A stretch of 64,000 nucleotides of DNA from Anarhynchus alexandrinus (GCA_008711295.1 VUYV01000014.1:8449897-8513896), one strand, 5' to 3'. Shown: positions 13,049 through 26,370, numbered from the stretch's first letter. Notes: generated by a model not told the origin, from the letters alone. Made by a program: numbers and translations.

Positions 13049-13360
13049 ACTAAGATTCTTCAACCTGAAAAAGAAGTGAGTGAAAAGAACTAGGACAGAA
13101 GTCAAAAAAGTCGTAAGCAGCATGGAGAAGATAAATAATGAATGCTTGGTCCCTGCCTTTTCCAAAATTAGGAGGCATTAAATGGCACCAGCCACTGACA
13201 GATTCAACACAAATAAAAGGGATTATTTCTTTACGCAGAAGGTAAACAAACTGTGGAAGTCACAGTCCCAGAGTAGAGCAGATGCCAGGACTGCATACAG
13301 GTCCAAACAAGAATTAGAAAAATGGAAGAAAAATCCATGAAAGATTATGGGTCTTGAGGG
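13049..13360 (+). mobile_element. Ancient CR1-like LINE fragment
   Basis: A heavily mutated plus-strand stretch keeps the recognisable order of an old CR1 ORF2 C-terminus: ACTAAGATTCTTCAACCTG (phased like the FSLE motif), GCATGGAGAAGATAAATAA, TTTCTTTACGCAGAAGG, AAACTGTGGAAGTCACAG and GGAAGAAAAATCCATGAAAG. Frames are broken by stops and indels. The exact subfamily cannot be assigned by eye. Confidence 0.7.
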
Positions 13361-15577
13361 GAGACGCTTTTCATAAAGCCCTCGAACCTGACAGTGTGCG
13401 GGACTAGAAGCATATCCCCAATTACCATCTTGAGAAATTTACCCACTTTTTAAAATCTTCCCTAAGCGTTTGCTCTTGTCCCGGGCCAGACACCAGAAGA
13501 GACGATCTCTGGGGTCTGATCCAACACCGATTTATTTACAATTTTAACTTCCAGCTCCTGGAATTTAGGAAGTGATACTATAAAAGGTGTTAATGCTCCC
13601 TACACACCTTGCCTTTACGTCCTTAGGCCATTAAGGCTGAAGCATCATTTTTTTTATACAAGGAAAGTATACAGTCCAAATTGTTATTTTCAGATATTCC
13701 AGAAATAACAGGAATAATTAAACTGAGAGACAGAGTATTACCTAACTATCAGACATTTTGCAAAAGATTACTGCATTAATAATCACCCCATGTCAACAAC
13801 ACAGAATGTTTTCCAATTACATACTAAGTTCTAGACAGAAAAATCACATTTTAACCATGGGCAGCAAAGCATTTGGATAATTGGAAGCCTCTCAGGGTAT
13901 TTCCTAATTACAGAAATAACTAGCAATGCAACTGAGCTCAAAGTTCAGTACACAGGTAAAGTAGCTTATTAATCTAATGAGTCTGTGGGGCTGTTTAATA
14001 TTTGGTAGCTGTTCCTTGAGCATTGCATGAGCGGATGGAAGTTACATTACTGCCCGTAATGACATTGCTACTAAACTTTTATTGCTCCCTATGCTCCAAA
14101 AAAACCCATAACATTTTAATAAACTGTGAAACTTCAAGATGATTACATAAAAGTTGCTCCATAGTTGGAAGTAGGAGATGAAAGACTTTCCCATTATTTG
14201 TTAAAGTGTGACGAGTTTAAAACGAGGTGCTAATCTGCTGCATGTACTTCTGGTATGAAAAAGGAAGAATAAATGAAGCAGCGCTGATTTGTTAGGGCTG
14301 TAAATCTTGCTATTATATTCAATACAAGCCATCAACACAGCATCTGAATTAATGAACAGAAAATTGGTCTGCTTAAGAGAAGAACAAATTGATCTGCATT
14401 ATATTCCAAGCAAAACACTGTGAGGTTTATTTAGTCTGTACGTCATATTATCTTAGTCCCCAAAAGAATCAATGAATAATATTCTTGGACTTCTGTTTTG
14501 AAATGTGTGATTTGTTCCACTGCAAGAGCATTTATTTAAATGGGACATACCTCAATCAAAGACAAAAAGCAATGCAGCAACCTCTGTCTGTAATGAATTC
14601 CGTCCAGCGAGCTGATGAGAATTTGCAGCCTGATTTATAGTTGTCACCACAGTTGATAAAGGTCATCACTGCATCTCATTTTTTATACCTGCCTTTCTTT
14701 GGGGCCGGTGTTCAGTGTAAATGATGCTGAAAATTGTAACTTTCAGGCATAAAGCCATTTACTCCATTATATAATGGATTTCTTCAACAGCAGAGTTCAC
14801 TTCGCCAACTCCTCCCCCTCCTTCGACTTCCAGGAAATTGTCTGGTCGGTAGAATATATTATGTGTCTGTGAGTGTAGACACAGATACGCAGTCACGCTT
14901 ACAAAAGTGACTGATTACAAAAAGCAGCGATTGCTAGAAACAACGGAGCAGCCACGGTGCCGTACAGAGTCAGCACAGAGGAAGGGGGGAGCCTCGGCGG
15001 AAATTTTTAAAAACCCTCTAAGCAGAACGGATGGAATCAGGAAACCCACGACCAATGATGTATCTGCAGTGTCAGCGCTTCCCAGCTTCTTTGTACACAT
15101 CTTGCTTAAATTCAGTCAGGAAATGCGCACACAGAGAAAACAGACCCAGCGAGAGGGAGCTCGTGTCCCTTGCAGCCGCTGAGCCCTCGCCAGGAACAGC
15201 GCACAGGGGGTTTGCTTAGCCCGGCAGCTCTGCCCGCTGGCCTCTTGTGTAGCGTGAAACGAGGCAAAATGCTGGGATTTTTCTTAAGAGAATACTGCGT
15301 GAAGCACTACGGCCCCAGTGCAGGTTTGGCATTCTCCTGGCCAACCCTTCCCAAGGTTTTACCGTCAGAAAAAGCACGGGGTCTCTGGAGACATTTCCAC
15401 TGGTGCTGCCATGGCGCTGAACCTGGCAGTGGCAGTTGAAACTCAGGAGAAAGATCATGAGGCCATCACTGGTACCATTTGGGGACCCCGAATCATCAGT
15501 TCAATACGCAGAGGCAGCCTGAACAGCCAACAAAACGCTGGACGCCACCAAGGGAGCAAGACAGCATGGATCATTTT

Positions 15578-16169
15578 TTATCCTGGGCTGCATCAAAAGA
15601 AGTGTGGCCAGCAGGGTGAGGGAGGTGATTCTGCCCCTCTACTCCACTCTCGTGAGACCCCACCTGGAGTACTGCGTCCAGCTCTGGAGTCCCCAACATA
15701 GGAAGGACATGGACCTGCTGGAGCATCCTCGGATGATCCGAGGGCTGGAGCACCTCTCCTATGAGGAGAGGCTGAAGGAGTTGGGGCTGTTCAGCCTGGA
15801 GAAGAGAAGGCTCCGGGGAGATCTTATTGCGGCCTTCCAGTACCTAAAGGGGGCCTACAGGAGAGCTGGGGAAGGACTTTTTACTAGGGCACGTAGTGAT
15901 AGGACGAGGGGGAATGGCTTCAAACTGGAAGAGGGCAGGTTTAGATTGAACAATAGGAAGTTGTTTTTCACTTTGAAGGTGGTAAGGCCCTGGAACAGGT
16001 TGCCCAGAGAGGTTGTTGAGTCCCCATCCCTGGAGGTGTTCAAGGCCAGGCTGGACGTGGCCTTGGGCAGCCTGGTCTGGTGGGAGGTGTCCCTGCCTAT
16101 GGCAGGGGGGTTGGAACTCGATGATCTTCAAGGTCCTTTCCAACCTAAACCATTCTATGATTCTATGAT
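15578..16169 (+). mobile_element. CR1 LINE, 3' part with reverse-transcriptase remnant
   Basis: A 5'-truncated CR1 retrotransposon, antisense to DPP6. The plus-strand frame encodes the C-terminal part of the CR1 ORF2 reverse transcriptase: [20 protein letters not shown], then [20 protein letters not shown], then [14 protein letters not shown] and [20 protein letters not shown]. The element ends in the typical CR1 tail, TTCTATGATTCTATGAT. The usual segment between DLLE and MIRGLEHL is shortened, which shows an internal deletion of the [11 protein letters not shown] region. It cannot be functional because the endonuclease and most of the polymerase domain are missing. Confidence 0.95.
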
Positions 16170-17194
16170 CATTTGCCGTGATATAAAACAAGGGCATACA
16201 AAAATTCACAGACAACTGATAAACTGACAGATGTTAAAGGGAATAGGCGGGATATATCCTCTGTCGTCCCTAATGCAGGGCTGCCTCATTACAGACCACT
16301 AAAAGGGGTCAGGCTCAAGTCCAACATGGCATCAGCTATTGCCATGGTTAGAGACTCAATGCTGGGCTGGAGGAGCAGTTGCCTGAGCCAATGCCGCTTC
16401 TTTTTACATTGCTATGTGTCAAAGTGGGCACTAGATTAAAGAGCTTATCACAGTGGACAAGAAGGTCTGGGACAATTTTACCTCTAGAGAGAGTAAGTTT
16501 GAATGCTGGCGGTGCGAAGAAGCTGAAGGAATTACATCCAGCTACAGGAACACAGATTTGCATTAGCATCAGTGCTCACGAATTTATGGCTGTAGAGCTT
16601 CTCTGATGTGACTAAGTAAGTACACAGTTATCAGAGATGAGAGACTGGCTTATAAGATAATAGGAGGACCCACATGCTTTTGAGGAGATTTTTCATTATT
16701 TGTCAGAGATTATGGACAGCAGAAAGCAGAAGTATGTGATAAAATATGGGGAGGAATAATAATTTAAAACCAGCTCTAAAAAAATATTTTTTAATAAAAT
16801 CGTAATTTTCTATCAGTTTAGCAACTGACGAATGAAAAAAAAGTTATAAAATTCACATGCAGCAGGTTAGCAGTACCAGTTAGTGAAAGGCAGAAAGTAG
16901 CATCAGGACTGTTAGGACAACCCCCGTCATTTAGAGCCACAGACTTAGAGGAAAAGGCAACTTCTCAAGTCCTGTAGTTTCAGATCAACAGACGTGAAAG
17001 ATAATTGAATGAGTCTCAGTCTGATGAAAGTCAGCATCGGGGGAATTATCGTTCTCAATCCCTAAGATTAAGGGAGATTGGTGAATAAAGGAAATTTAAG
17101 TCCTGAAGTTGTTCTGAACCATTTCAGATAAATGAGCCTCCAGATACCAGCGTGACCAGCAAGGCTGGCAAACAAATTACGCCGTGTCAAGAGA

Positions 17195-17330
17195 GCAGAC
17201 GGCAGCACGCCCCGCGGGAGCGAGCCCGCGTCCCTCCCCGGGGACCGAGGTCACATTGCACCGGGCCACGTGCGCCGCTGGGCTGGAGCTCTGCGCTGGC
17301 ACAGACAATGTCACGGGGCCACCAGGAGAG
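17195..17330. other. CpG-rich patch in intron 3
   Basis: Roughly 15 CpG dinucleotides in about 130 bp, including CCCCGCGGGAGCGAGCCCGC and a CACGTG E-box, set in otherwise CpG-poor intron. Further CpG-richer sequence follows near 17655-17690 and 18245-18485. It could be a small CpG island, an enhancer or a decayed GC-rich insertion. No open frame or splice site pair supports an exon. Confidence 0.4.
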
Positions 17331-19500
17331 GACTGGGCACTCTGCTGGTATTTCTCATCCCTGCTGCTGTAGGAAGGTCCTTGCTAGACCTGACCTGCTG
17401 GCAGGCAGTTTGCATCTGACGTGAGTGGGGTTAGAAACCCTGAAGGAGTCCTCTGAGCTTCGCAAGAAGTGAAAACACCGTATCCTATTCAACCCAACGA
17501 AGACAATTACTGCAACTGGAAACCAGTCAAGAGCGTCACCCTCTCCCTTCCAAAAAAGAAGAGCTGTCGTGGGGTGTTTAATGACCCAAAGCAGGATTTT
17601 AGAATTTTGTCTGACATCTGAAGGTCGAGCCTTCCTCCAGCCCTGCAGCCCTTCCCGCCGCGGTGCAGGACGTCACACCGCGCTCAGCCAGGCTGAGCCC
17701 CTCTTTGCTGACAGCGACGGCAGCACCTGAACTGGCCAAGGGTTTCTTGGAGCCCTCCCAGGCAGGTATTGATCAGACACAACTGGTTAGCGCTCACCAT
17801 CTAACAAGATAATGGGCAGAATGGTTTCAACAGTAGGACAGATGTTTTTTCGGACAGAGTTGGTATTTTCAGACTGGCCACGACATGTACTACAGTTGTA
17901 TTCATTTGGAAAAATACATGAGGATGAGGCAGTGGAATTAAACTTAAAAAAAAATAAAATTCTTCTGGTTGTGTAGCATCCCAACAAGTTTTCTGAAGGG
18001 CCAGGTGAGTCCCAGCACACTGGGTGGAGACCAGAGGTGGGGAAAGGAGTGGGTGGACTCCTTGGGTGGGCTGGGGCATCTCACAGCCCTCACACACACA
18101 CCGCGGTGAAAGCGAAGGGTCTGGCTGGAGACAGCAAACCTCAACTATCCACAGCAGACTGTGAAAAAAAACACAAACATACTGGCTTGTAGTGATTACC
18201 CAAGTTTGCAGGATCAGGAGGGGCTGCCGGTTTACATTGAAATACAGTATGTCTCTGTGGGAACGGCGTCACGACCGAATTGGGTAGCCGGGCAGGCTGT
18301 GGGCTCGGCAGATGGGGTGTTTGCCACTGTGACTATCAGCACTCACACCCGCAAGCCATCCCAGGCGCAGCAGAGCCCCGAGGGGCAGAGCAGCCCGGCA
18401 GCGCCAGGCAAAGCACCGGGCGAACGCGCTTAGTGCGGCCATCCCCACAGCTCACGCGAGCATCTCGCTTGGAAAGTCAACCGCGGGGGACTTAGGATTT
18501 CCTGTAAAAAAAAGTGCTCTCTGAGTGACACGGGGGAGGAAATAGGACAAGCTGAGGTTAACGGGCTGCTGTGCATGGGTCCAAGACCTTAAAAAACCCC
18601 TTAATCCTGCCAGATGCAGCACACACACAGGCCTGCTATCTTCAGAGGCTGGTTTTGAGAGAGAGCGCCTGAGTGTTTGGAAAACAATGGAAGTGGAGAA
18701 GAAAACGACAGAACAGGGTAAATTCACAGAGGAAATAAAAGCTTTCAGGGGGAAAAAAAAAGCAAACATTAACAAGAAGCACCAAACAAGAGGAAGAAGG
18801 TGGAACGTGACACGAGCAGGGAGAAAGATGAACACAGGCAGGCTTAGGGAAATACTTATTTCACTTTGCTTTCATGAACGGGGAAATTGTATCTTCTTTA
18901 GTAGGCCTGCAGGATTATCGACTCACGTAAGACAATATCCGCTTAAATGGAGTCATGTAGGAGAGTGCCCTCCCCCCCCAGGACCTGCACTCCCTGGGGC
19001 AGGTATGGTTTACCACTCAGAAAAGCACAGAAAATAGATTTTCAACAAATGCTACGACCACGCGCGCTCGCTAACTGCTGTAAAACTCAGCCATGTAGAA
19101 CATAATGCAAAATAAAAGCACAATCAGTCCCCAATGCCCCGATGGAAGCCTATTCAAGTGCCCAGACAGATGCAATCCCAAATTCAGGTGGAAAAGACCA
19201 CCACTGTGATGATGCATTTATTACTATGATGTGTTGTTCTTTTAAGACATAGTGCAGGGCACCTATTTGATATTTTTAGCATGTACCCATAAAAAAATGA
19301 ATCCGAAATTTCCTCCCCAAAGCAGAAGCCAAGCTTGTTTTGATATCGAGCTGCTTCCCAGAGAGAAAATCCAGGGAAAGCTTCCCATCTCCTGTCCCCT
19401 GGTGCTGCAGTAGCTGGCTCTGGGATAACAGAGAGGGAGGGAGGGAAGGAGCACGAGTGGTGAACAGCAACGAAACCCCATTTCCATACCCACAGCTTCA

Positions 19501-20160
19501 CGGAATCACAGAATCATGGAATTTTCAGAGTTGGAAGGGGCCTCTAGAGATCATCTAGTCCAACTCCCCTGCCAAAGCAGGATTGCCCAGAGCACATTAC
19601 TCAGGACTGCATCCAGGCGGGTCTTGAAAATCTCCAGAGAAGGGGACTCCACCACCTCCCTGGGCAGCCTGTGCCACGGCTCTGGCGCCCCAACCGTAAA
19701 GAAGTTTTTCCGTATATTTGAACAGAACTTCCTATGTTCCAACTTGTGCCCATTGCCCCTCGTCCTGTCATTGGGAACCACTGAAAAGCGTCTGGCTCCA
19801 TCCTCCTTCAACCCACCCTTTAGATACTTGTACGCAGTAATAAGGTCTCCCCTCAGCCTTCTCTTCTCCAGGCTAAAGAGTCCCAGCTCTCTCAGCCTTT
19901 CCTCATAAGGGAGATGCTCCAATCCCTCAATCATCTTCGTTGCCCTACGCTGGACTCTCTCCAGCAGTTCCCTGTCCCTCTTGAACTGGGGAGCCCAGAA
20001 CTGGATACAGTATTCCAGTTGTGGCCTCACCAGTGCAGAGTAGAGGGGGAGAATGACCTCCCTCGACCTACTGGACACACTCTTCCCTGTGCAGCCCAGG
20101 ATTCCATTGGCCTTCCTGGTGACAAGGGCACATTGCTGGGTCATGGATAATTTACCAGTG
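19501..20160 (-). mobile_element. CR1 LINE, 3' part, open ORF2 C-terminus
   Basis: A 5'-truncated CR1 in the same orientation as DPP6. The minus-strand frame (about 19551-20144) is uninterrupted for 197 codons and reads through [60 protein letters not shown] and [19 protein letters not shown]. This is the C-terminal end of the CR1 reverse transcriptase. The 3' end, read on the plus strand, starts with an AATCACAGAATCATGGAA-type sequence. The intact frame suggests a relatively young copy, but it lacks the catalytic domains. It belongs to the same subfamily as the copy at 59921-60360. Confidence 0.95.
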
Positions 20161-23100
20161 AGAGCTGGTCCTTAGGTTCTCATAGACCTTGGCACTTGTA
20201 ACTCGTCACAGCTCTCTGCTTTTTGTCTTCAATCCACCTGTCCTCCACCAGCAACTCCTTTTTCTTCAGCCTTGCTACTCCGCAGCGCAGAAGTAAGTAA
20301 AAGTCTGTTAGACTTTGGGATGCTGATGCAAGGGAGCAACAGGAGAGAACAGCTTGCCTTTAACAGCATCGCTACAGTCTGTAATTCTAGGAGACAACTG
20401 AAATCCCATTTTTATCTTTCTGGCATTATGGGTCATTATCCCTTTACTGTTTCCAGCATATTTTTTTTTCACATGAGAGGAAAGGAAAACTTCTTTAAAT
20501 AGGTGATTTACCATAATTTAGCTAAATGCTGCATTGGTACATTAAGTAAGTGCAACATGACAGAATGTGCTTTATTATGCACAAGTAGTTTAATTGCTCA
20601 TCACCTCAATGCAGTTGCACTTGGTGCACCAATATAGCACTTTCACAGTAGTACTGGTAAAATAAAACACAATTATAGCTCAGCAAAATTCCCATATCAA
20701 CATGCATCTCTAGCAGGCTTGTAAATCAACTTGTCAAAAGCTCAAAGAAGGCTGAGTCTTGGGAAAACTTAAGACGATAAAAATCAGTAATGCCAGCCTG
20801 TATCTTTTTTTTTTTTTTGTCTAATCCCAAATCTTTCAAGATCCAAAGTCAAAAAACCATCTTATTCAATCTCATTGACCTCAGCACCAAGCTTGAAATC
20901 ACCTTTGAAATTTCAGTGCCAAATCTGAAACCAGGCACAATTCTGCTGCTGCCTCTCATTTGTGAGACTGAACTCCACTTCAAAGAGCCCCAATCTGGGA
21001 ACCCCGTAGGCTCAGATCAGGGCTCAGTGGCATAGGCATGAAAAGCTGAAGTCCGTGTGAGAAACAGAGAACTCGTTTCAACTTCAAATAACTCCTCTCC
21101 CCTGCTTCTACCTGCCTTTATAACACACGGAGAGGAAAAAAGAGAGACATAACAATTAGGGGAAAAATGAATGAGAAATCCTCTGAGTAAATCCATTTTG
21201 ACTCCATCCGGGGCAAATCATCCTGATTACAAAACTGCTCCAAAACTCTAACAACAACAGTAAACAACAGTAAAAATGTACATATTATTGCTTGCTGCCC
21301 TCAGTTTGTCTCTCTGTAATGACTGACGGCAGCGTGGGGACTTTGCAGCACACCGACCTGACTTGGGCGTGTTCCAGAGCTGAGAAATCTTCCTCAAAAA
21401 TTCTCTGCCATCTTCTTTTCCTGCGCAGTTGTGCTCATGCCATGTGCTCTTCAAACCCCACACGTTATAGCAGGAAAAGTGCAGATGACCCCTAGGTTAC
21501 CCGCGTCCGAACAGCTGGCAATACCAAATTACACCCATCCCTTTGATTCCCTGCCAGAAACTTCCCACATTCAGCACAGGCCAAAAGCAATTCAACCCTA
21601 AAAAAACTCCTAATTTCCCAGGAAACGGTGCCTGATGCCTTCATCCACATCCCACGTATTTTTTTCCTGGTCTCACCACATGCCTAAACAGCAAAACAAA
21701 GTGCGGAGAACAGGTAGTGTGTATCAGCCCATCCCAGCTCCGCAATGGGGCTGGTGTGGGGGGCGCAGCCCCAAATAGGCAGTGACACAGACTTTATTGG
21801 GAGTATAAAACCTCCAGGGTTTTTGCCGTAGTAGTTGCTGGCTCATACGAGAGCCTAAGTTACCATTCCCGCTTGGTCATCCCCACCTTGGTGGCTCCGT
21901 GCAGGTACACCTGCTCCAAGGACGCCCTGGTTGTCCCCCAGGTCAGCGCAGCATCGCTCGGAGACCTCTCTCTCCTCCGCCAAACGCAGCGGGTCTTACC
22001 TGCCTCATTTAGTTCGGCTTCACACAGGGGAGTGCATAACCCAAAGCGTTACACGTAAATGTAATAATCCATTTGACACGGAGAAAAAAGGGAATCCATG
22101 AATAAATTTTCATTAAAATGTGACCCCACAGCTTGCTTTCTTAGTTCCTCTGTGCATTTCCTTGCCTCCTTCTCTTTGCCCCCAACCAAACTACACTTGT
22201 TACTGGCCATGATGGAAAGAACATATAAAACTTTTTTTTTTCCCTTTCCGTTAGTAAAATGGGCAGAGTACTGAAATTTCAGTACAGACTGAATGAGATC
22301 TTTGTATATTAACAAGCAAATTTCCTGTGTATACAGCTCTGGATAAAGCTTTAATAATCTTTGTGTGCAATATTTCACGATCCCTTTTATGCTACTCTGT
22401 CATTGCAGATGTGTCTGGCGAAGTCTGACTGTGCTGAAGTCCAACTGCAAAAGGGGTCTGGCAGAGCTGTGGCCAGCACCCTGACTTCAGGCTTTTGAAA
22501 ATCGAGGCAGATAAGACGTGAAATCCAACATCCTAGACATTTTGGTTACCAGTGTGTGATTACTGGTTTTGGACTGGTCACAAGAGGGCACCATATTACA
22601 GAGCCGATGGAAACGCTTTCAACACTTGCAAAGAACCATTAATAAATAATTGAACGCGATGCTCGGCAGCGGACCTGGCAAGGAACAGCACCTGGAGGGG
22701 AGCGGAGACTCCTCACACCCAACTGCAAGGGAAGTGCTAACGGGAGGAGAAGTTTGCAATTATACATACAATCCCACTGTTTTTAAACTAATCGATGAGG
22801 GACTGAAAAAAAATGAGTGTCAGCTGAGTAAAGAGCTTTCCCTTTACATCTCAAATCAGTTTGCCTGCAGTGACTGGGCCGGCTCCTGCAGGGAGCCCCA
22901 CACCAAATCCCAGAAATGATTCCTGAATTTCTTATTTCATCTGTTCTTGTTCCTATTCCTCTCTCTGCCAAGGAACAGGCATCGTGCACCATTCACTGCC
23001 CTGCATGATAATGGTCTCCAACCAGCAGTGGTTTGCTGCTAAGAGGGCAAACATGCTGATGCAGGTGCTGAAGCACAAGAGCCGATAGGAACGCCTGGTT

Positions 23101-24248
23101 TAAGTGTAATGGATGAAAACCAGTTACACCAAAAGAATGACTGGTCCGTTCTTGAATCCTGGTCAACCTTTTGTCCAAAAATGTCTTCTCAGTGGGTTCT
23201 CAATGGGTTAACAACTTTCAGCAGATGGCGTTAAAACCAAAGAATGCCCTTATTCAATGAAAAGAACTTGACTTCTTCATATTTTCCTTTATTTTCTATA
23301 TCCTGGCATAGTTCCTTGTTTCTCATGGCAATTCTTCTTTTTATCGTGCATTTCCATGCTTCTGTCATGGTCTTTATCCTTCTCTGGACCATGTCTATTC
23401 CCACCACAATCTATCTTTTTTGGAGGGAGCAACTCAAACTCAAGGTGATAATGTCCCTCAAACTGGATCAAAACATGCTATTTTCGGTATTGTTCTCTCC
23501 TGAATATAGTCCAATATTGTTTCCCCTAAAAGAGTTGATTGCAACAGAAAATTGATTATATGTTCTCAGTTTCCTGCCCTAGGGGAAGGAAAGCAAATAT
23601 GAAATATGGAATTCTAATAAACCCTCTCCTGTTTTTCATACTGATACTATTCTGTCTTGATAATTTAGCCATATCAGCCATTCTGTGCCCATTAGGAAAA
23701 AGAATCAGGAATATTACAATTATTGGTATATAATTCTACTTATAAAAATATCTTACTTTGTGAGGCATTAATAATAGAAAAGAAATAAAGAATAAATATT
23801 AAAGGTTAATTTGTTTTAAGGCCATATCTTATGCATGCTACTGAGTTTGGTATTAGCTAAATGCTGCAAGGCAGAAGGTAATGGTAAACCCTCACAAATG
23901 CTGCCCCTGAAATTAAAACCTGGAAGAATGAAAATACAGAACACATGGAACAAATATACATATGTACACATATACTCTTGGTGATATTTTAAAAAAAGTT
24001 TTTAAGACATTTTTTACGACACAGTTCACAGCCCACACTCCCACTGGGAAGGAGAATAAGGAAGTAAAAGATACCTCCAAATTATGAATAAGGGTCCTGG
24101 TTATGTACAAGTCTTCCAAGAAATATGTCTTTGTTCTGGCTTGAGATAAAACAGAACTTTCTTTTTAATAATTTCACATTTCAGTTAAGCCTCCTCTAGC
24201 TCTCTGAAATTAACAGCATATTTTTTCAGACACTATCTGCTTCTAGAG

Positions 24249-24888
24249 TGGTAAGACCTGATGTTTATAATTTATACCAAGGGATGGTATGCAGAGAGGC
24301 TCCTGCTTATGCTTATTGCTCTAACACCCAAGGACTTTGTTATTGGCCCTGTTGGAGGGAAAGAAGCAGAAAAGTGCAGTGGGGTGTCACCTGCGGGGAG
24401 GAGCGGACAGGACAGGTGACCCAAAACTGACCAACAGGGTATTCCATCCCATCTGCCTCATGCTCAGTATAAAAGCTGAGGGATCGAAGGGACAGCCTCT
24501 TTCTTCAATGGCCAGCATCTAAGGAGGACTCTGTCTGTTCATCTGCCTCTGATCCCGATCCTGAATCCAGATCCAGAATCCAGTTCCCATCCGTCACTGA
24601 GTCCAGTCTGGGACTGCCCCAGTGCCAACCGGTGATGAGATCATCATCCTGGGAGCTTGATACTGATTTTGTATATTTTGTATATATTTCATTATTTTTG
24701 TTTTTGATATTATTATCTTTTCTTTTATTATTTTATTATTAATATTTCATAAAAAGTAGTCTAGTTTGTTTTAAACTCATGAGTCTCTTTCTGTCTCATC
24801 CTTCTCTCCCTGAAGGGAGATGAAGGGAGAGGGTGGGGACAGCACCCGTCGTTCATTTCAGTGGCCAGTCCAGCCCAAACCACGAGAG
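24249..24888 (+). mobile_element. ERVL-type endogenous retrovirus solo LTR
   Basis: About 640 bp resembling an avian ERVL long terminal repeat, antisense to DPP6. Seen directly: a U3-like region with GCTCTAACACCCAAGGACTT and GGTGACCCAAAACTGACC, then TATTCCATCCCATCTGCCTC, a TATA box (TATAAAA, 24468-24474), an AT-rich run at 24660-24760 and a 3' part with AAACTCATGAGTCTC leading to CCAAACCACGAGAG. No gag, pol or env reading frames flank it, so it is a solo LTR left by recombination between the two LTRs of a provirus. The borders are approximate and no clean target-site duplication was found. Confidence 0.7.
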
Positions 24889-26074
24889 TCTTGTAAAATG
24901 AGTCAGTTCATCAACCAAAGCAGTAATAAACAGCAGCAAAAACAGCTTCACGTGGCCCGTTGTATGTGCATTAATGCCACTGGGGTGCAGATGGGCCAAC
25001 TCAGCCCCCGCTGGCTCCGCTCTGTTGATGCTGCCAGCCAGGTAAGCAACCAGCCCCAGTTCAGGAGCAGGTTTGGGGTATGGGCTCATCTTGTCCACTA
25101 GGAAACAGGAAAATTGACTGCCGAGCAGAGAACAAGTTTTTCTTAGGGTGAAAACAAATTAAACTATTGGAAATATTTCTGGACACTTTGTCCAGTCAAA
25201 ATTGGTGGATTTTATATGTTTGTCCAAGTCTTGCTGGCTCTTCCCAGCTCGCCTGAAGGTACCATGATACTCAAATATTCCTGCAGTGCATGCACGGCAA
25301 GGCCAATGCTTCCAAGCAGCACCTGAACTGACTTACTCTGCATAAATGACCACAGTCAATGTAACTGCAACGAGGCCAAAGTCTCTGTGAACTGCTGGAT
25401 TTACCACCCCTGCAATGTACAGCCGATTTTTTACAAGTTCCAATGCATGCCAAAATAACCATCATTTATCCAGTAGATCCAAAATTTTCCCCTTTATGGG
25501 GAAATTGCTTCTGAGCTGAAACATTTTTTTTCCCACTTTTGGCTTGAGATTTTGAAATTTCCCACTGTCTTTTTACTGGACTTTGTTTAATTTTACCATC
25601 CATGCCATTGTCAGCTGCCTTCCCTGGAAAGTGAATATGCTTTGAAGCCAACTTCCAGATTTTGTGAATTATTAAAAATCTTAAGTGTTGGCAAATCAGC
25701 TGTAAGGCTTCAAAAAACTTGATTTTTTTAATATATCCTTTTGAATGAAATTAAACATAGGATTCTTTTCCAATGTGTTTAGCCTTTGGAGGGATATTTA
25801 GATATAACTTTAACAAACTCTTTGAAAACAAAAAAAAATTAAGGTTTATTTCATTCTCTTTTTGAATCAAAGTAAGTATTTTTGTAAGTCACCTGTCCCC
25901 AGAAGCTGTGACTTTAAGTCAAGTAGCAAGATGAAAGTCTGGCATCATACCCAGCTGGCAGCTACCTTTGTGAAGGCAAACTCCCTGCCCAGCCATACCC
26001 AAACCTGCTTACATGTTCAGCTCTTCCCCTCCATCAATCTAATGTTCTAGGGAGTTGTTTCCCACTCTCCTTAT

Positions 26075-26370
26075 GACTTTTTACTAGGGCATGTAGTGAT
26101 AGGACGAGGAGGAATGGCTTGAAACTGGAAGAGGGCAGGTTTAGATTGAACAATAGGAAGAAATTTTTCACTTTGAGGGTGGTGAGGCACTGGAACAGGT
26201 TGCCCAGAGAGGTTGTTGAGGCCCCATCCCTGGAGGTGTTCAAGGCCAGGCTGGACGTGGCCTTGGGCAGCCTGGTGTAATGGGAGGTGTCCCTGCCTAT
26301 GGCAGGGGGGTTGGAACTCGATGATCTTCAAGGTCCCTTCCAACTTAAACCATTCTATGATTCTATGATT
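26075..26370 (+). mobile_element. CR1 LINE, short 3' fragment
   Basis: A 3'-terminal CR1 fragment of about 295 bp ending in TTCTATGATTCTATGATT. Base-by-base comparison with 15877-16169 shows about 15 differences in some 293 positions, so the two are the same subfamily. It encodes only the last part of ORF2 ([13 protein letters not shown] region) plus the 3' untranslated region. It starts abruptly at GACTTTTTACTAGGGC, consistent with 5' truncation during reverse transcription. Confidence 0.94.

Noticed and set aside
15604..16227. A 207-codon plus-strand frame that could be taken for a gene.
   Set aside because: It is the C-terminal remnant of CR1 reverse transcriptase with an internal deletion, reading out through the element's 3' end.
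19551..20144. A 197-codon minus-strand frame that could be taken for a gene.
   Set aside because: It is a CR1 ORF2 C-terminal fragment in a 5'-truncated element, with no endonuclease or catalytic polymerase motifs.
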